Source: Pseudomonadota bacterium
GTDB lineage: Bacteria > Pseudomonadota > Gammaproteobacteria > Steroidobacterales > Steroidobacteraceae
Reading direction: 5' to 3'
DNA length: 64,000 bases
NCBI GenBank assembly: GCA_018240525.1
Contig: JAFEFN010000014.1
Coordinates: 668,487 to 732,486, forward strand
Below are positions 63,118 through 64,000 of this stretch, piece after piece; positions within the stretch are counted from its first letter, which is position 1; every line of letters begins with the position of its first letter. The position numbers were made by a program, and so were the translations under genes. The notes beneath the pieces were generated by a model that was not told where the DNA came from, did not search any database, and worked only from the letters and a program-made list of their open reading frames with translations.

Positions 63118-64000
63118 TCAGCGCCCGTCGGCGAATGAGGCCCCGGCCGCGGCCGGCGGCGCCCCGTACACGACCTGGACTGCGTCTCGGCCGACCAGGC
63201 CCTCGATCTGGTCGAGCAGCTCGCGCGAGGCGCGCACGCTCCACTGGCCATCGAGGGTGAGCGCACCGCAGGCCTCCAGGCCCGAGTACTCGATCGTGAT
63301 CGGGCACGGCCCGGGGCGCCACGGCGCGAGGATCCCCGGCAGGCGCTCGCTCAGGGCCGGCACCTCCGCGTGGGAGCAGCGGATCACCAGGCGCCGCGCC
63401 TCCTGCTCGCGCACCTTGTCCAGCTCGGTCAGCTTCTTGACCGACAGCCGCCAGGCGTCGCTGAACTCATCGAAGCGCAGCGCGCCATCGACCAGCACCA
63501 GCGCATCCTTGGCGATGAGGTCGCGGTACTTCTGGAACGTGTCCTCGAACAGCGTCGCTTCGATGCGCCCGGTGCGGTCATCGAGCGTGAGGATGACGCG
63601 CGGGCCGCGCTTCTTCACCTCGTCGATGAGGCCGGCGACGGTGACCGGCTTGCCGCCGCCGAAGCGCGGCGCCTCGAAGCCCGCGCTCGGCCGGTCGCTC
63701 ACCAGGTCCGCGATGCGGTGCGAGACGAAGCGCTTGAGGCTGCCCTCGAAGCGTGCCAGCGGGTGGCCGGTGAGGTACAGGCCGAGGGTCTCGCGCTCCC
63801 CGGTCAGGCGCACCGCCTCGCTCCACTCCGGCAGCGTGGCGGCGCGCGCCGGCGGCAGGTTCTGCTTCGCATCGGTGGTGAGGCCGAACATGTCGTTCTG
63901 GCCGGCCTGGTGCATGCGCGAGTTCTGGTCGCCGAGCTGCATGGCCGAGGCCAGCCGGTCCATGAGCGTGGCGCGGTTCGCGCCGAGGCCATCGAGGCTG
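63118..64000 (-). CDS. dnaE: DNA polymerase III alpha subunit (3' part only)
   Basis: The last 294 codons of the replicative polymerase catalytic subunit; the gene runs off the right edge. Visible: the end of the beta-clamp-binding/helical region (LGDQN..HQAGQNDMFGL, which includes the QxxxMFGL-type clamp-binding peptide), the OB-fold (PVTVAGLIDEVKKRGPRVILTLDDRTGRIEATLFEDTFQKYRD) and the C-terminal tau-interacting domain. The beta-binding peptide QNDMFGL is recognisable. The upstream polymerase domain is outside the window. Confidence 0.95.
   Translation of the reverse strand, partial: SLDGLGANRATLMDRLASAMQLGDQNSRMHQAGQNDMFGLTTDAKQNLPPARAATLPEWSEAVRLTGERETLGLYLTGHPLARFEGSLKRFVSHRIADLVSDRPSAGFEAPRFGGGKPVTVAGLIDEVKKRGPRVILTLDDRTGRIEATLFEDTFQKYRDLIAKDALVLVDGALRFDEFSDAWRLSVKKLTELDKVREQEARRLVIRCSHAEVPALSERLPGILAPWRPGPCPITIEYSGLEACGALTLDGQWSVRASRELLDQIEGLVGRDAVQVVYGAPPAAAGASFADGR

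Overview
The window is one continuous stretch of a very GC-rich (roughly 70% by eye) gammaproteobacterial chromosome. Gene content and order point to the Xanthomonadales/Nevskiales side of the class. Indicators are the rne-ptp-kdsB-Trm112-lpxK-msbA-exbD-exbB block, an RpfE-like gene next to recJ, prfB and lysS, the rpoE-rseA-rseB-lepA-lepB-rnc-era-recO-pdxJ-acpS block, and the dnaE-accA-tilS-pyrG-kdsA-eno-ftsB-ispD-ispF-truD-surE-pcm block. I see no rRNA, tRNA, CRISPR array, phage or intact transposase. Genus-level assignment is not possible from this alone.

Layout. 1-3.7 kb: divergent rluC and rne sharing a palindromic promoter, with a long, hairpin-rich rne leader whose last hairpin covers the Shine-Dalgarno. 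3.7-16.2 kb: envelope biogenesis, namely LMW tyrosine phosphatase, a Rid protein, two related exported proteins, kdsB/lpxK/msbA (LPS), exbBD, a DUF2062 protein, a Tat-exported epimerase-like protein and lolCDE-type lipoprotein release. 16.3-22.9 kb: a small exported protein, a class III cyclase, mfd, CsiV-like protein and a RES-Xre toxin-antitoxin pair. 23.0-36.6 kb: a near-continuous minus-strand array running from rpoE (with its own sigma-E-type promoter) through lepA, lepB, rnc, era, recO, pdxJ, acpS, an exonuclease, rlmD and nagZ to a PAS-GGDEF protein. Most of its junctions are 4-bp start/stop overlaps.

36.7-41.5 kb: succinate dehydrogenase sdhCDAB flanked by both flavinylation-type assembly factors (a DUF1674/SDHAF4-like ORF upstream and sdhE downstream), with divergent ygfZ. 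41.5-47.3 kb: lysS, prfB (programmed +1 frameshift), recJ, RpfE-like and Mth938-domain genes. 47.3-47.77 kb: an AT-rich non-coding island with a 27-bp inverted repeat and a run of perfect hairpins, at the position where nlpD-rpoS often follows pcm. 47.8-56.7 kb: pcm, surE, an accessory surface-polysaccharide group (sulfotransferase, GT2, polysaccharide deacetylase), smrB, truD, ispF, ispD, ftsB and a DJ-1/PfpI isonitrile-hydratase-like gene. 56.8-64 kb: eno, kdsA, pyrG, tilS, accA and the 3' part of dnaE.

Most genes are housekeeping. The points worth a second look are the island at 47.33-47.74 kb, a LOV-like PAS protein that has lost both its photoactive cysteine and its GGDEF motif, the cyclase with a substituted base-recognition lysine, an era gene with no ATG/GTG/TTG start, the rne leader, the paired exported proteins sharing a split cysteine motif, and the operator-like repeat at the toxin-antitoxin promoter.
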